From Acanthosepion pharaonis (taxonomy: Eukaryota > Mollusca > Cephalopoda > Sepiida > Sepiidae), in contig CAHIKZ030003474.1 of assembly GCA_903632075.3 (NCBI GenBank), positions 2,941,684 to 3,005,683 of the forward strand: 64,000 bases of DNA, in the 5' to 3' direction. This document shows, in pieces, positions 22,983 to 37,900 of the stretch (positions are counted from its first letter, which is position 1; each line of letters begins with the position of its first letter). The position numbers were made by a program, and so were the translations under genes. The notes under the pieces were generated by a model. The model did not search any database. It had not been told where the DNA came from and saw only the letters and a program-made list of their open reading frames with translations.

Positions 22983-25900
22983 AAACTGTTGAATTAAAAT
23001 ATTTTACTAGCAAGATGTTAAGTGAGACTAAAAAATGACTGGTGAATTATATTAAGTTTAACCATTTCCACACTGAATATTTCTAGATTTTACCAGTTTT
23101 ATAGTTAAGTCAAATTAAAATTCAATTTCTGAGCTATCTACACTAATTACCCACCCCATACCATAAATATTCTACCAGAATTATGCTCTGGCTATATGGT
23201 AAAAGCATTTTTTATCTCATAACTGGTTTTGGGTGTTAAAATTGCCAAAGATAAAAAATATATTCAAATTATTACTGTAATTTTTTGCCTCTTATGTCTA
23301 TTGCTAATAGTATTTAAATCTAAGTCAACATTGGAACTAAATTCATGTTCCCCTCCACACTTCAAATGCATCATCAGAGCTAAGAATGGCATCAAAATCC
23401 AAACATCGAAGAATTGGAAAGGAAATCAGAAAAATAACATTAATTGGTATCAGTTTTAAATAAATGCATGTTTGGTTGGCCAGATATAGCTAATCTATCT
23501 GGGAAGGATTAACAATTATTCATTAGAACAAATATTTTATTAATGGCCACTGTAAAGATATGCCTATTTTCTTTTCTTGGTTAGAATAGTTTTTTTTTTT
23601 TTTTTAACTATTTGAAATTTATCCATCTAACCAATTAATTTTAATGTGCAAAAAGAACAAGTATACAAAAATTATTGCTTAATTAAATTACGCAAGTAAT
23701 ATTTACTTTGCTTACAAAAAAAAAAAAAAAAAACCTCAGTGGAAAAAAGTGCACTTTTATAACTAATCTCGACTAGTATCCAAAAATGGAATTATTGTAG
23801 GAAAAAAAAAAAAAAACTTTAACAGAAGATTGAAAAACAAGAATATACTTACTTATCATTAGAAATGCTGCAGTCAATCACAGTTTTCTTGCTAGTATTT
23901 ACAATAATGAATGGAAGTTGAATTGAAGTATGCTGTGGTGGTCGACCCTGCGTCTGTTCAAGGCGCCTATTCCGTTCAACTAAATTTTTGAAAGCAATTT
24001 GCTGAAAAAGAAAAAAATTCAGTTGCTAAATACATACTTCAAAATGATTGCTTTCACTTCCATCACCATTTACCAGTCCTGTGAAAAATGTCAACAGTAA
24101 TTTAAATCATCTTCACATTGCCACAGAATCAGTCCATTGTAAGCATAATGCTCACATTTCTCAACAGGTAAACATTATGGATAATCAGGACTAAGAATTA
24201 ATAAATTTCAAGGCATCCCTTTTCAAAGCTATATCTCCCCATTGTATTTTGTGGGTCAAGGCTTTTTCTTGGTGTCTGTGACAAGCTAAAAGAACTGGGC
24301 AATTTTTGTTCAATTCTTCTCACATACACATGGGGTGTCTTAAAAAAAAAAAAAGCTTTGTGTCACATAGAATCAAATGGGATGATTCTTAAATACTGAA
24401 AGACTGAATACACAAAATCAAATACAATAAAAAAAAATGTGACTAAAGATGCATCTACTATTCTCACAAGATAAACTGAAATGTGTGATTCAAGATAGTT
24501 TACATATTTCTTCTATTTAAATATATTTTCTTTGGAAAACAAAAAAAATTGGTCTGAAAACCTTTACACAGAACAATAAAAATCTAACTGTAAATAATTT
24601 TCACACTTTCATATAGAGACATCAGCAAATATTCATTAGATTGAAGGAACATTTTTTTTTCTTAGTTACACACTCGATTTATTACATGTAACTTTGCTGT
24701 AATTTGTCTAAAATAAACATTACAATACAGTTTATCAGGAATTCTACAAGTATTTTTTTATGAAAGTTGTCTGTACATCAAAGTTTGCCTTAGACACAAA
24801 AAACTTTACTCAACAACACATATTTAGCCTACTGTTGAATCTGATTTCAGTGCACCTACTAGTAAGGCATACTTTTATTACTGACTATATGCTTTATATT
24901 ATTGACTATTTGCTTTGTAAAAATGTCAAACTTGAGATAGATTTTTGTCTAACAGTGAGAAGCAGAAAGGTGTGTTGCCATTCATACATTAGAAAGCAGA
25001 GCTACTACAGAAGCATGATTACGATATATCTGTATGGCATCTTAGGATTATGCTGCTGATTGTAACCACTACCATACGACTTAAACAGAAGTTTTACAAC
25101 GATGACCAGGAACATATTACATAGGTTTATAATATTAAAAAAAAAAAAAAAAAAAAAAAAGGTGTGTTGAGAGTGGCTTAAAGTGAGCATATTTCTTCAT
25201 ATCTAAATGTGATTATATACTTTAAAAGTATATATATGTGTGTGTGTGTGTGTGTGTGCAGAAGTATTTTCATTAAGTTTCAAAAAGTATGTTTTTACTT
25301 GTAAAATGAGTTCTTGCAACTGTTGAGTTTTATGCCGGATTCGGTCTTGTTTTTTTCTTCTTTCAGCCTAAAAAGAAATCAAATTCAATATTAGAAAAAT
25401 ATTTATCATAAATATAGTCAATTAAAAAATGTTACACAAAATTGAGAGGGAGAGGAGAAAAAGAAAAAAAAAAATTACACATGACGCAAATAATAAAATC
25501 ACGACAAGTCAAAATTTGGATTAGAGTGTGAGGACATTCATGCCACAAAGATCAAAGATCAGACACCAAATGGCAAGATTTGTTTTGTTGAGCCATTTAC
25601 CAAATTCTAGAAACGGATATTAATCTAAGTAAACTAAAATTTGGCACCAAGCACTTTATCCAATCAGTTTGCACCAATTCTCAAAATCTGATCTTCTGAA
25701 TGTGATAAGACATTTAAAATGCAAATTCAGTTGTTCTATTAAAAAAAATAAAAAGTGTATGCATATGGCCACCCACCAAATATGGACTACTTAACCTGTT
25801 ATTGTTCTATATACTTAGGAATTGCCCAGCACTTCAACAACCTGCATGCATGCACATTATATCCATCTTCATGACAAGCATTGTTTTAAGCCTATTTCTA

Positions 25901-28900
25901 ACACACTTAATTTATTATTAAATCACAAAACCCAATTGCCTTCCATTTTTAACCTAATGCATTATAGCATATATTTGACGTTTCTTTATTAACATCTAAC
26001 TTTTTCTCCCCACCAGAAGTAACAAAGATATTTCAGATTGTAACAGCAAAAAACAGAAGAGTCAACTACTCTGATATACATATTCAATGAGTAGGGAATA
26101 ATTTTAATGCTAGATGAGCAACATAAAACTTTAGTTAAAACCATTTAAGCATAAACATAGCTTTATTAAATTGTAACAGTATAACATCAACGTTAATGAC
26201 GTGAACCAGAAAATTTAACTAAATCAAACCAAAATCCTTGTTAGAAATAATGTAAAACATGGCCAAATTATATGCACATCCTAGATTACAAAAACCATTA
26301 CCTCAAGATTTTGACATTCCTGTGCTGAATTGGTTGGTAATCCAATCCACCGAATTTCTTTTTTCTCTTTTGAAATAATGTTCATTGCCATCAAAACATT
26401 AAGTGCATCATAAACACGTCGTCGAATATTCTTTTGATCATAGGCCTAGAAAATAAAATAATTCTTACCTTGAAATTTTTGTGTGCATGCATGTAATGTC
26501 ATTTTCAATATCTATAGAACTTTGCTGGCATTTCAAGAGATGTATAGCAAATAAATCAACTTTTCTTCAAAAACATCACAATATCAAAATGACAAACTTT
26601 TTTTCTTCAAAAAGGAGAATTAAGTTCAATGTTATTTAAAAATAAAAAAAATCATAAAAATTTACTTTTGAAATTTCCATTAAGCTTAAGTTTGTTTTTT
26701 ACACTAATAAAAAACTTGAAAAATAAAAAAAAAAAATAAATATAAAATTTTAATCTTTTTAAATATATTTCAGGTTAAAAGGTCAAATTATCATATACCC
26801 CACAACCCCTACTGCCAATACAATCTCATTACTATTCAAGTATGAAGAAAAAATTAAAAAAATAGAAACCTATTTTCTAATGCATACAAGCTAAGTCACA
26901 CCAATTAAACTTATTTTATAGAAGAATCATTAGCACCCACCTGATATTTTATAAAGAATTCCTACATTAAATAAGAGTACAATTGGCTTTAAAAAGTTTC
27001 AGAATTACTCCTTACAAAATACCCTTTCCCTAAATAGTAATGAAGATATTAAAATGATTAATATCAATGTGAAGCTCACTTCAAAATGTTCTATGCTATT
27101 TTTTTAGAGATGAAGTAGTATTCAAAATTCTATGCACTAGATAATTTTTTGAAATTTCCGAATTTTTTTCCAGTCACTCTTTAAAATGGCACAAACATTA
27201 TTACAATAAGTCTTTAGCATTTTAGGTCTCATTTTCAAGTGCACATGTCTGTAACTTGGAATAACAGATTTCAAGAGGAACATATCATTGGATTTGTCAA
27301 GTCTACTTTATACACAGCATTTTTACATTAAAAAATTAAAATCATTACTCTTATAAAATTAATATACTTGTAAAATGTTCATTGAATTAATATCCTATTT
27401 ATAAGGGTTACAAATTATTTTATAAAAATCTAAATAGGGAAATGTTTTATAACAATGAAAATCAACTTCTCACACTTAAGGTCATCAAGACAAATGTTAT
27501 TTTTATGATCAATTATAGAATTTAAAGCAAAATATGATCAACTGAATTTATTAAATCAAATAAAGAGGTAAAAACTGCATTAATTGTACTGATTTTATAA
27601 GCCCTAATTAGAAAATAAAGGTCTCATTACATGAATATTAGGACTTTAAATGTTACTTAGGTACCTCCACAAGATCGCTAAAAAAAAAAAAAAAAAAAAA
27701 AAAGAGCAGAGCATGACAAAGATGCCAAACTTGACATGAAATGTTTATGTTATTATTAAGAGGAAAGATCAAAGTATTTTTGGGGTATTTTTTTTTTTTT
27801 TTTACATTTTTTAATTGTTCCAAGCACATCCAAAATTTTTGTTAAAAATCTTTTTTTTTTTTTGAGTCAGCAAAATTGACCACTTTTTTTACCATTTTAT
27901 TAAAAAACTGGAGATCTCACTTTGAAATTCTTTTAAATATCAATTATTTTTTCAAAACTTATTTTAAGAAAATCACAAATTATAATGTTTATTTAAAATA
28001 TTTTGAACCAAGCTTAACTTAGCTTCTGCACCGAAAAGATGTAATTTGAAAATAAAACAAAGCAGGTTATAAACTTTCGCGTCACTTGACAGAAGATGAA
28101 TGACATGTTGATGGATTCCATGAGGATAATTTGTTCTATGGAAGGAAAAAGTGAAATAATTTACATTTAAGTGGACAAATTATTTACCTTGTTATTTTTA
28201 AGGAAAACTTTCAGCGCTCTAATTTTTTTTTTGTACTTAGTTTTCACCTTTACGTTTACGATGCTTTATGGAAAATATATTATAAAGAAATTAAAATAAG
28301 AGTTAAGAGTGAGATTAAATTTCATAAGAAATGTATCTAATTAATTTATAGGTACCTTTCTTATGAAATTTTATCAGAAGTGTACATAAACTATGTATAA
28401 TTTTATGTACATTTATTACATTTGACTGTGTTATTTGTATTTCCATTATTTTATTAATTTTGATATTTCATTTATGGAAAAATGAAACAACTGAGATTAA
28501 TATAAAAATAAGATCATATAAATTTCATATGATACTGATACTTGTAGGTACCCTTCTCAGTTGAAATTGAAAAATCAAATTAACTTCTCCACACGTGTTT
28601 CGCAAAAGTAAAGGCCTCAACAACAGAGAACAATACTTAAATAACGCAATTGTATCCTGGTTGGTCTTCTATACTTTATAATTACAGCCCGATTATAAAC
28701 ACAAAATTACATTTCTTAATTACTGCGGATCTTCTGTATCAAAATGATACAATTTACAACACACTAAAAAAAAAAAAAAAAAATCTCATAAGGACACTTA
28801 GGAAGCCCAATGCGGCTTTTAACTAATTTTATAATATTTTAACAACTTAAATGTAAAAATCTATTATAATTAAGAAATAAATAATTATATTAAAAATTTA

Positions 28901-31900
28901 TTTTTCTTCAAAAAATTGTTTTGCTTTCAGAAAATATTGTCCATATTCATAAAAGCAATTGAAATTAAATATCTTTGTTTTATTTGTATGTTACAATTCA
29001 GAGCTGATTTTCAGGTAGGGGGGAACCTAATTAAAAACAAAAAAAAAAGTTTTGCATTCCTCAAAGCCTTGTGCTCTTAACTATTGTAATCACTAAACTT
29101 GATGCGATCAAATTTCTAGTATTTTCATAAAATTAGTGGGGGTAATAGAAAAAATATTTCTGCCATGACTAATATAAAAAACAATTTTTGGTGTCCTTTT
29201 CATCATGCTATGCTCTTTTTTTTTAGCAATCTCATGGAGGTTCCTAATCTTGCTACATATTAAAGTAAAGCATTTCCAAGTGACTCTTTATATTATTGCT
29301 ACCATTTAACCAAAACTACAAGAACACGGAAATGGAGCATTAACAATCGCACTTTGAAGTAGCCCACTGAACAGGAGCTATTAATGAATGGTATTAAAAG
29401 TTAGTAGTAATCTGATTATTTTTCGTCAATTTTGTCGAAAGCTCCCAGCAGGAAAGATACTTTACACCAAAAGCATCATATTTTGTATATTTCCCTTTAT
29501 TACTGCAGAAAAATGCACAACATTTCACATATAGTTTTAAATTAGAATTTGCAAAGAGTTTTATTTGTAAGGATATAAACTATTTTTTTTTTAACACCAA
29601 AAAAGAATCATAATGCAAATGTCTTAGTTAAATGCTATCTGCAAATAAGTTTTAAATCAGTAAGTAAAAAGATAAATCCCTAATTCCTTGTGACAAATGA
29701 ATGCAAAATAAGTCAAGAAATGATAGCAACTACCTGCTCTGAGGGTGACAAGTTTCTAGGATCACTGAATTCTGCAACCAATTCATCAGCTACTTCATTA
29801 TAGGATGTGACACCTTTTTTCTGAACTTTTTCACACACTTTCATGGAGAAATGACGTAAACCTTTCCCACCTTTCTCTCCTTTCTTGTTTCTTTTGCTAA
29901 AAAAGTAAAAAATATTCACTATAATAAAAGAATGTTTCATGTGAAGTCCTTAAAAATGTGATGCATTTGGATTTGTACATAGAGATTTTAGTCCCACATG
30001 AATTACAACAATATGATTCATATTCATTTGTTTTTGTCTAAGGATGACCCAGTGTCAAAAATATTTTAAACCTTTAAATACAATCTGATCTTCAAATGAA
30101 ATAACAGCAAATTATCAATGAATTAGGGAGAAAAAAGTCTTCAAAACTTTCTATATCTAAAGAATGAATAAAAAAAAAAAAGTTAATAGCAAAAATATAC
30201 TAAGATCAAAATGTAACTTTCAAGGAAATTTAAGTCTAAAAAGAAATTTATATACACCATCAATGGCAAAAGAGGACTGGCTTATCAAACATTTTAGCAT
30301 CATGTTCATTTTGTACATTTTTATGGCATCCAAAGAATTATCTTTTTCTATTTCTACAAATTTTAAAAGGTTGGAAATTAATCATGACACCTAAAAATAG
30401 AAATGGTTTTAAGAGAATTTCAAAACTGAAAAAGCAGAGAGATTTGGTGCTAACAAAAGACTATATTTTAGTAGTTCAGAAGTTATAACAATATTTCATA
30501 CTTTTTGATTGTTTAGAGCATTTATTTAAAGGAAGCAATCGAAAAAGAATATTTCAAGTTTTAATTTTCAAAATTAAAAACCAAGAAACATAACTACAAA
30601 TCATTTGTATGATGGTAAAAAAAGGTATTAATTTTAAACACTGAAAATGAAAGGCATTTAAAAAAGCTAGATTATAATAAAATTAAAATTTTAAATGTTT
30701 TCAGTAGTTATAAAATAATATCTTACCAACTGTAATACTTAGTTTGCATGTGTGCACATAATCAAAATAGAACTTATTTTAAATACAGCAAATTTTATGA
30801 GCATATATTTTCCTATTTTGATGAGCTATGAATGTAGAGAAAATAAATGAAATCCAATGATATCAGTTGTCATTTCTACAATACAGGATATTAACATGTC
30901 AGTCTGTATTTTTAATGTAATCGCTTTGTTCCTCAACCTGTTTTTATGTCCATAAACATATTAACAGTAATTATGCTAGTAGTACAAAGAAAAGTACTTT
31001 GATATCATTTTTACCATTTAAAAGATTTTTTTGTTGCTTTCATACTAGTTTTACAGCTGATGATATACTGTTTTGCAAAGTGCATACTTTTCTCACATAC
31101 GGAAAAATGTGTGTGTGTGTATATACTAATTGCCCTGAATAAACAAATTTCAGTCTTCAGTTAACCATTTAGTTAGCTTTTTATTCATCAAGCCAAAATT
31201 AGAGAAATTCTTCATAATTATTATGGCTACTCACATCAATATTTTATTGGGGTAATGGAGTAATGGAGCAGTCTTTTCATTAATTTTTGGTTATCTCTCA
31301 GCTAATCCTAAACAGCTCTTCCACCTCAATTTCATAAGCAGTTAAACCAAACATTCTCCATATTTTCAGCTTTATTTGTTCCTGCATTTAAGCATTATCT
31401 AATAAAATCTGCATTCCACCTGTCTCAAGATAATTTCCTTGGAGGTAAAAAAAAAAAAGCCACTAATGAAGAGCATTTCAGATCCCTAAAACTAAATTAT
31501 TTGTAAGACATCGCATATAAACTTTTATGATGTTACTAACATAAAATATAATCTCCCAGCATTAAAATACTAAATTTTGATAAGAACTGAATGACAGGTC
31601 TTGAAAATCAGGAATGTTTGTTTTTTTTTTATCAAAACAATGAATTCTCCAAAGATTAGAAATTTCCCAAGAAAACCCTTAAATATTTAGCAATAAGGAG
31701 GAAAAAAAAAAAAAAAAAAAAAAAAATTGCAAAATTAAATTTGCCTCTTCTTTTGAAATACTTTGTGCCATGTAAGTTATTCTTAAAAATGTGTGCTCTT
31801 CAACAATACATTAAAGGCTATCTATTTAAGATCATAACCAATCACAAAGACATTTCTTCCATATACTTAGGGCATCTTCTATAAATATCAAAGTACAGAG

Positions 31901-34900
31901 AATCTCAAATTAGACAAAAATAAACAACTGATGGATAGGCTAAGAGAAATACAAATTTGGCTATTCATAAGGAATGTGGTAATATAAAACTATATAAAGT
32001 TTTAAAAGAATGAAAATGAATTTCAGAAATAAAAATGAGAAGTTACCCATCTGTAAAATCATGTTCAATGGTTATTTCAGAGTTCCTTTTTCTTGAATTC
32101 CATTGGGTTTCTACAGCAATGGAAGGCCTCTGATTAGGCAACGAAACGACCTATGAAGAGATTTTTCATATGATTTTAGAGAAAATTTAAATATTTACTT
32201 TCTAATACAGAAGCTAAAATCATTCAGAAAATGAAAAAGTGAAAACGTGCATACTAGTAGATTTTTTTTTGTACAGCTCTCAAAAAAAAAAAAAAAAAAA
32301 AAAAAAAAAGACAAATAATCAATTAGCACTAACCACCATCATGATTTCAAAATAGCTTTTAAAACATTGGAATATGTTAACTACTAGAGCATATAAAAAA
32401 TTAATAGAACTGATAAGTGATTTTCTTCTTTTTAATTCCATCATGGAAGCTATAGATATTACTTGTTCCAACAATTATGATGGTGGTGTCAACATGGAAT
32501 ATGCGCTGCACAGATATTGATAAAGGATAAATTTGCCAAGTACACTTCCAATGGGTCATTCAAACTTGGATATGAACACTGCTAAAAACATTATGAACTC
32601 ATTTTATGGAACAGATATAGCTATTCTTTAATTTAAAATGCAAAAAAGCCTAGAACAGAAGAATCCAGTACTCATTAAAACAGGTACAGCTAATCAAAGT
32701 GAGGATTTGCTTCCCTATAAATATAAAAAAATTGCCCCAGCATCTGTCTTGGCTAGAAATGGTAGCACATGCTTCAGTCAGGTCAAAAACAAGTAGAATC
32801 AAGTCATGCTCATATCCAGAGAGACAGTTGGGTGTATGTCATGGGCAGCCTACTATGCCAACAGTCAATTGAAATCAAGACATGTTGCTATTATGCATTT
32901 GATTGCAGTGCCAACATAACACACACTGCAGCAATAGTAATAGATGCAATGAAACTTGTTGCTAAGCCCACTGATTATTTACAAAGACAGACCCCTGTAA
33001 TAACCACAGACATTGTTATGTATCACTAAGCAATTCCAATAGATGTGGCCAGACATTTAGTGAGGAGTTATTTGCTATGCCAATGAGAAACCTTGAAATT
33101 TAAATGAATGTTGGTGACTGAGTGAATGGACAACAATGATTATCCAGTCAGAAGTCACAAAAGTCTTGAAAGAACTTCATGTCACAAGATCCTGATATGT
33201 ATAGGGTTAGACCAGCAACTCTATACATTCAGATACCTGTGCACCAAAACTACAAAAAGATCTTTCTGCAAATGCTGAAACATCAAGCTTAAATCCTAAA
33301 ACAATGTCAGCACAGAAATATCTCTAGTTCTATTACTGGTCTTTAGTTTTTAAACTTCTTGGAATTCAATTCTCTTAAAGAAACAGATTTTGAACCTTGT
33401 TTGATCGCTACTCATTCACATCAAAGATATTGTGCTACTGTAACAAGTACCATCAGTTTCATGAATCTGAGGATATGTTTGCAGTACAAAAATACTGCTC
33501 ATGTTCTCAGCCACAGATCAAACTTATAAATGAAATTAAAATAAACGGCAGTGTAATTGGAATAACAGATAATCCATCTGCTTTAAGCAGGTTACAGCTG
33601 GTTCAGAAATTGTTTAGGTAATTGATTAATTTGTTCTCAAATGCCACACACACACACACAGCATGATCAGTCACTATCCAAAGTTTCCACATGTCTAAGC
33701 AATGGTTGCAATATTTAATTAGGAAACCCATTCAAATAAAAGAGCAGCCTGAATATGAAGGTCATGGATGAAAATGCAGCTTCATGTCTCAAGAAGATTA
33801 AAATAATAAGGACAATCACAAGTCTTATATTACTGATCAGTTTGGAAAATATACGACTCCAGTGTTATATTTTATCTAAGGTAGTTAGGTATAAGCAATA
33901 ACTATTTTCTACAAGACAAACTACAAAATGATCCCAGAGGTTATATCAAACTAAGACATTGAAGAACAAGTGAAGTACTTAACAGACTGTACATTTCATA
34001 TAAATTCAGAAAGGGATGAGTTTTTTGTTGTTTTTTTTTTAAAGACACAAAGAGAAACACTACCAACACTTTCAAACAGAGCTGAAGTAATGCCTCATCA
34101 GATTTCATTGGATACCTTGATAAGAGGATTTCAACTTTGGATTATGAAACGACAATAGATGAAAACTTTTGATGGCTTTAAGCCAAATCTTATACAACAT
34201 TTGGTGGCTATTTAGAAGCCATCTTCATACCTTACCAGATCAGAATCTTTGAAAGTACAAAAGCACCTTGATATGGTGTGGGATTGATACGTCTAACAGT
34301 CTAAAAACCTCACCAAAATAGAAAAAGGCATGAGGAAACTGCATTAAAGCCAAAAGCACTACACCAATTTCAAAAAACTGGTTAAGTTCCCTTTGAGTTG
34401 ATGAAAATCATGTTATAACAGTCACAACGAATTTTCATATCATCCAACGAAGTGTACAGACCAAAGAATATGAGTATGAGGGAAGACCTGACAGCTCCTG
34501 ATCATGAAGCTAATACTTCCAAATGCAACTATAAAAAGCAAGCACATCTCCTTGCAAGTATCTCAATGCAGCACTAATATGCATTGAATTTTGCATTTTG
34601 TGCAGTGTGATTTTTAATATTATGAATCTGCAAAAAAATCCATTCAAGAGCCTTCTTTTATGTGTATAAAAGTTGAACAAATTAGTATATCATGCAGTTT
34701 AATTTTGTTAGGTAAAAAAAAAAAAAGTACCATTTTCAAATGGATCAATTCCATGTGCACACAACCATATGGTCATACATTGTATCCATAGATATGATTG
34801 GGTCAACCTGACAGTTGAAAGGTTGCAAGTTTTGTTTGTTTTTGATGGTAGTTTGAAATAGGTTTTCATTGTATTCCCCTATCCACTTTAAAAGAAAAAA

Positions 34901-37900
34901 AAAATATGAAAGGATCTACTAGTATGCATGTTCTCACATTTTGAACAATTCTGGCTAAAATGTCAACTAACACCATATACAGTTCAGGTATTTGATTATA
35001 TAAATTAGGGTTGTCCCAGGTAACGCTAAAAAAGTGGTATACCCTGGAGAAAAAAAGGTCCCCAAATTGATAAAAATAATTGTAACGTGTAAATGTTTAT
35101 GTTAAAATTAAAGAGGGAAGACCAAGGTATTTTTTAATTATTTTTAAAAAATTTTTTTTCATTTGCAGCATTTTTTAAATTGAGGTTGAAAATCTTGTTT
35201 TTTTTTTAGGTCAAAAATTAGGTAATATTAACATTACTTGTTTTTCGCTGTTTTAAGTTGAAAAAAAAAAAACATTGATTTGGAAAATCTTTTAAAAAAT
35301 CAAGTACTTGTTGGATTTTAATGAAACTTTCAGAACTTATTCACAAATGAATGAAATTATTTTAGAAATGTTTGTCTTTTTGAAAGTCATGGTATAAATA
35401 TATTTTTTTTATATCCGTTACACCCCTTGAACTTAATTTTATGAAAACTTCAAAAATTTATTTTCAAAGCCTGAATTTGTTTTTTCAATTAAATGCACAA
35501 GACTCTGAAGATTCTAAATCATCGATTTTTTGGGTAAAAAAATGTGCAAAATTGTCCAAACTTTTACCTCAATTGTAGAAATACAAAACCCAATAAAACT
35601 GAGACAATATTTAATTTAAAGAACTTTGACTTTTCTGAACATATACTAAGGTAATTCTTATCAGAAAAAAAAAAAAAAATTTTTGATGAAAAATGAATTT
35701 TTACAATAATTTTTTCTTTTTTTTCTATTTTAAATACACAATATGACAAATTGTTATATATTTTAAAATTAAGTTTCTTATGGAAATGACATATGTTCTC
35801 TACTTCTTATAGATCATAAATTTGAAAGCTTATTAAAATCTGACAACCGTTAATACATTTAAAATAATTTTTTAATATTCCAAAATTGTATTTAAAATCG
35901 TCTCCAACAAAAGTATGGATGCACAGCTTTGAAATAACGTCACGTGAGGTAGAGTTGTTTCCCTAGATAGAAGTTTTTTTTTACTTCAGAAATTACTTTG
36001 CATTCATTCAGTTAACAACAAAGCAAAATTTGAAATCAATTGCATAGCATTTCAATATTAATTTTATTAATAAATAAAATATGTATAACAATTTTAAAAA
36101 AATGCTGTTACTGTTTCATTTTTACTTGTAAAATTTGATTTTTTTTTCACAATTTAAATGTTATTTTCAGTGCAGAATTTTTTCTTCAAACGTAGGTTAA
36201 AAAAAAAAAAATTGAAAGTTATTTTTTTTAAATTTACTAACCAGGTTCTTAAAATTAGAATTAATTACATCACTTCTATGCTACCGACGATAAATTTCTT
36301 GACGTAAGTTGTCAATATATTGATACCCATCAATTAACACCCTTCAATCACGCACTTGTGAAAGTACCAGTTGGAAATATCTCTATTAAAAAATTTTCTG
36401 CTAAAAAAGTAAGTAATGTTTCTTTCAAATTACATTAAGTATACTTTAATCATTCTAAATTTCCTAACAAAAAAAAAAAAAAAGGTGTAACTGAATTTTA
36501 ATTGATTTTTGAACTAATTTTGATTTTTTGTTTACAAATTCGGCCAGAAATGGCCGATAAATTGAATTTACTAGTTTTTTTTTTTATTCAAGAAAAACGA
36601 GATTTTTTAAATAAAATTTTTAAAATTTATAGGAAGGACTAAAAAAATCTGAAAAAAATACTTTGGTCTTCCCTGTTTAATTTTAACAAACATTTACATG
36701 TTAAAAATTTTTTTTATCAATTTGGGGACCATTTTTCTCCAGGGTATACCACTTTTTTTAGCGTTACCTGGGACAAGGCTAATATAAATTATGCAAACCA
36801 TCAGGAACATACTGGTTGAGAGAAAAAGGACTAAAAATTTATAAAATCTACAGTAGCATATACTAAGAAAAAATTACTAAGAATCATTTACATTGAAAAA
36901 TTAATTCTATTTTCCATATACATTTGACAACAGTTGTCCAAAAAACAAAGTTTTTGTCTATACAAATTGACTTGTAAAATGTAAGTATAGTCAAAATTTA
37001 AGAAAGCTTAAAGTATGATAGTAATATCTGTGCAATACAAAAATTTTTATCTTCTATCAAAACACTGTTATAAAGGAGGAACAAAATTCTATTTAGATAA
37101 TATAGTGCTAATTTAGCAATGTTAACCATAACACTTTAACACACCAGATTCTGTTGCAATGAGAATATACAAATTCTTACTTGTGAAGGCATAGCTGCAT
37201 TTGTGAAAAGTGCATTCTGTTCTGTCTTTGCAGGTGATCCATACAGTGGAACTGCTACTAAATGAGCTATTAAGAAATAAAAATAAAAACAAATGCATTT
37301 TGTCTGATTTTCACTTTTTAAAGAAAAATAAAAATAAATTGAATACCCACCTGACACCAACATAATTATAACTTCCATAGTAGGTACTTTTCAGACTAAG
37401 ATAATAAGCAAATTGTACATCTGAGAGTATTCCTATCCAGAGATTCATCAAGAGATCACAAAACTTATTTCAGGCACAAGAATATTACAAATTTTACCAA
37501 GCATGCAATCTCAGAAAAATCAACATACATATAGATTAATATAAAACTCTTAAGAGGTGGAATTTTCATAATTTACTAAAGGAAATATACTCTCATTAAT
37601 TTAAATCCTTCAAATATACAATTATGAAAATTACATTCTAAATGAGATACCTAGGCATTTTTCTTCTGCTATAAGAGTTATTTTTGGACATCAATCCATT
37701 AACTACAGATAACAGGAATTTATCATTGCAGTTTCATGGTTCAATTACAACAAAAAGAAAGTACTGCTGATAGTAGGTTAAAATTGTTAGCTATTTGTAC
37801 ATATATTTAAATTGAGTTCCAGATTCTTGCAATCAGAATGAGAAATACACAATAGTTATCAGTTCTAGCACTAATTCATAATGCAATGTACTAAAAACAA

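Larger units (their letters stand above)
22923..29733 (-). other. Dp introns around exons 7-9
   Basis: Apart from the three coding exons listed, this stretch holds AT-rich intron DNA with A runs (22947-22979, 25138-25160, 27680-27703), a TG tract (25227-25258) and a small hairpin with 15-bp arms near 28315-28372. No transposon coding sequence recognised. Confidence 0.5.
32151..37180 (-). other. Dp intron between exons 4 and 5, transposon-rich
   Basis: A 5-kb intron with a decayed transposon-type gene (about 32.7-34.5 kb) and a DNA transposon with terminal inverted repeats (35008-36782). No additional Dp exon was found. Confidence 0.6.

Noticed and set aside
29713..29940. Separate small gene starting MKHSFIIVN
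   Set aside because: The ATG is in the intron; the conserved part from KRNKKG is Dp exon 6 behind a normal acceptor.
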